Below, piece by piece: positions 4,792 to 5,674 of a stretch of 5,674 nucleotides of DNA. This stretch comes from Deltaproteobacteria bacterium (GTDB lineage Bacteria > Desulfobacterota > DSM-4660 > Desulfatiglandales > Desulfatiglandaceae). The DNA lies in contig DUZB01000024.1 of assembly GCA_013349725.1 (NCBI GenBank), positions 1 to 5,674 of the forward strand. The letters run 5' to 3'. The translations under genes were made by a program, and so were the position numbers. How positions within the stretch are numbered: position 1 is the first letter of the stretch; every line of letters begins with the position of its first letter. A model generated the notes under the pieces. It was given only the letters and a program-made list of their open reading frames with translations, was not told the DNA's origin and did no database searches.

Positions 4792-5674
4792 CGGCGGCAT
4801 CCTCCATCAATTCCTGAATGAACCGGGCGGTATTGTAAATTTTGAATTTCTGTTTACGCAGTTTGGCATTAGCCAGGTTATGGACGCAGGAGTTACATTC
4901 CGTGAGTACGATCTCGGCGCCCACCTCTTCCACCTGATCCAGCCTGCGCCGGGCCATGGCGATAGAATTTTTTGCGTAGGCGCCCCTTACGCCGCCGCCG
5001 GCGCCGCAGCAGAGTGCGTTTTCCCTGTTGGAAGGCAATTCTACGAAATCCGTGGCTATTTTCCGGATCGTGTTTCGGGGTTCCTCGTAAATACCGCAAT
5101 GCCTGCCCAGGTCGCATGGGTCGTGGTAGGTGACACGCTTATCTGTTGTGACCCCGAAATCGAAACCCTGGAGGAACTGGGTAATGTGGGTTACCTGAAC
5201 GCCCTTCTTTAATAACTGATTATACTGGTCTTTATTGTTGAACGTTCGGTAGCAGTAGGGACATCCGGTAATCACCGCTTTCGCTCCGGTATGAAGAATC
5301 CGGTCGATGTTTTCCGTGGCCAGATTGTCATTCATCCGGTATCCCACATCTTCAAGGACCCCACTGCAGCAGACCTCATCTATGAGGGTATAATCCACCT
5401 GCAGACGATCAAGCAGATTCAGCGTGGCCATGGTGGAATCCTCTTCCCTGTAGGAGCCGACGCAGCCGATGAAGTAAACGTATTCTGCCTGTTTGTTTCT
5501 CTCCCTTTCAAAATCTGCCGGTTCGTCTTCCCCGTAGATATTAGTATGATTTTTCAGGACCTCATTCATGCCCTTGAATGCGGGGTGACACGACCCTACG
5601 TTCACCATATCTTTTCTCACCTGTTTGATGATTTCCATAACAGGCACCCCTGATGGGCAGTTCTGGTAGCAGTT
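4778..5674 (-). CDS. HdrD-like Fe-S/CCG oxidoreductase, N-terminus beyond the window edge
   Basis: 298 codons are visible and the 5' end is missing. The frame stays open to the edge and begins NCYQNCPSG, the last two Cys of a ferredoxin-type C-x2-C-x2-C-x3-C-P motif. The GTG at 5647 lies just after this motif, so it is not the real start. In the visible numbering two CCG motifs are complete: C71-x30-C102-C103-x34-C138-x2-C141 and C187-x34-C222-C223-x36-C260-x2-C263. HdrB, HdrD and DsrK-type proteins use such motifs to bind non-cubane clusters for disulfide chemistry. It shares the YHDPCDLGR signature with the 402-residue protein across the lipoyl gene but differs widely elsewhere, so the two are paralogues, not a recent duplication. 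No membrane segment is seen in the visible part. A complete N-terminal ferredoxin domain is expected to the right. The electron donor or acceptor is not identifiable from this window. Confidence 0.9.
   Translation of the reverse strand, partial: NCYQNCPSGVPVMEIIKQVRKDMVNVGSCHPAFKGMNEVLKNHTNIYGEDEPADFERERNKQAEYVYFIGCVGSYREEDSTMATLNLLDRLQVDYTLIDEVCCSGVLEDVGYRMNDNLATENIDRILHTGAKAVITGCPYCYRTFNNKDQYNQLLKKGVQVTHITQFLQGFDFGVTTDKRVTYHDPCDLGRHCGIYEEPRNTIRKIATDFVELPSNRENALCCGAGGGVRGAYAKNSIAMARRRLDQVEEVGAEIVLTECNSCVHNLANAKLRKQKFKIYNTARFIQELMEDAAGSRE

Overview
All five protein-coding genes lie on the minus strand, so the window reads right to left (5674 to 1). The content suggests an anaerobic bacterium, most likely Desulfobacterota (former Deltaproteobacteria). 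The reasons are HdrD-type double-CCG Fe-S proteins, a lipoyl-carrier (H-protein-like) gene beside them, an AMIN-domain exported protein, a RecD2 helicase and abundant small palindromic or tandem intergenic repeats. This placement is an inference from gene content; no taxonomic marker is present.

Layout from right to left: (1) 5674-4778, an HdrD-like Fe-S/CCG oxidoreductase that runs off the right edge. Its reading frame continues through the Cys residues of a [4Fe-4S] motif, so the internal GTG at 5647 is not the start. (2) 4777-4542, a 236-base intergenic region with a degenerate heptamer tandem repeat and a 139-bp MITE-like nested palindrome. (3) 4541-4119, a 140-residue H-protein/lipoyl-binding protein with a strong Shine-Dalgarno. 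(4) 4132-2924, a complete 402-residue HdrD-like protein with two [4Fe-4S] and two CCG motifs, whose start overlaps the lipoyl gene by 14 bases. (5) 2888-2418, a small exported AMIN-domain protein. (6) 2409-212, a RecD2-type helicase split by a single-base frameshift just before its Walker A motif. (7) 211-1, a noncoding flank with a perfect 29-bp inverted repeat built from 9-mers.

The most interesting unit is HdrD-like / lipoyl carrier / HdrD-like, with no glycine-cleavage partners (gcvT, gcvP) visible. HdrD-family CCG proteins are known for disulfide/dithiol chemistry (CoM-S-S-CoB in HdrD, DsrC in DsrK). In sulfur oxidisers the sHdr complex is genetically linked to a dedicated lipoate-binding protein (LbpA). 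A similar partnership here, with protein-bound lipoamide as the redox or carbon/sulfur carrier serviced by the CCG proteins, is a reasonable hypothesis but is not proven by the sequence. The AMIN and RecD2 genes look like downstream passengers of the same transcription unit.
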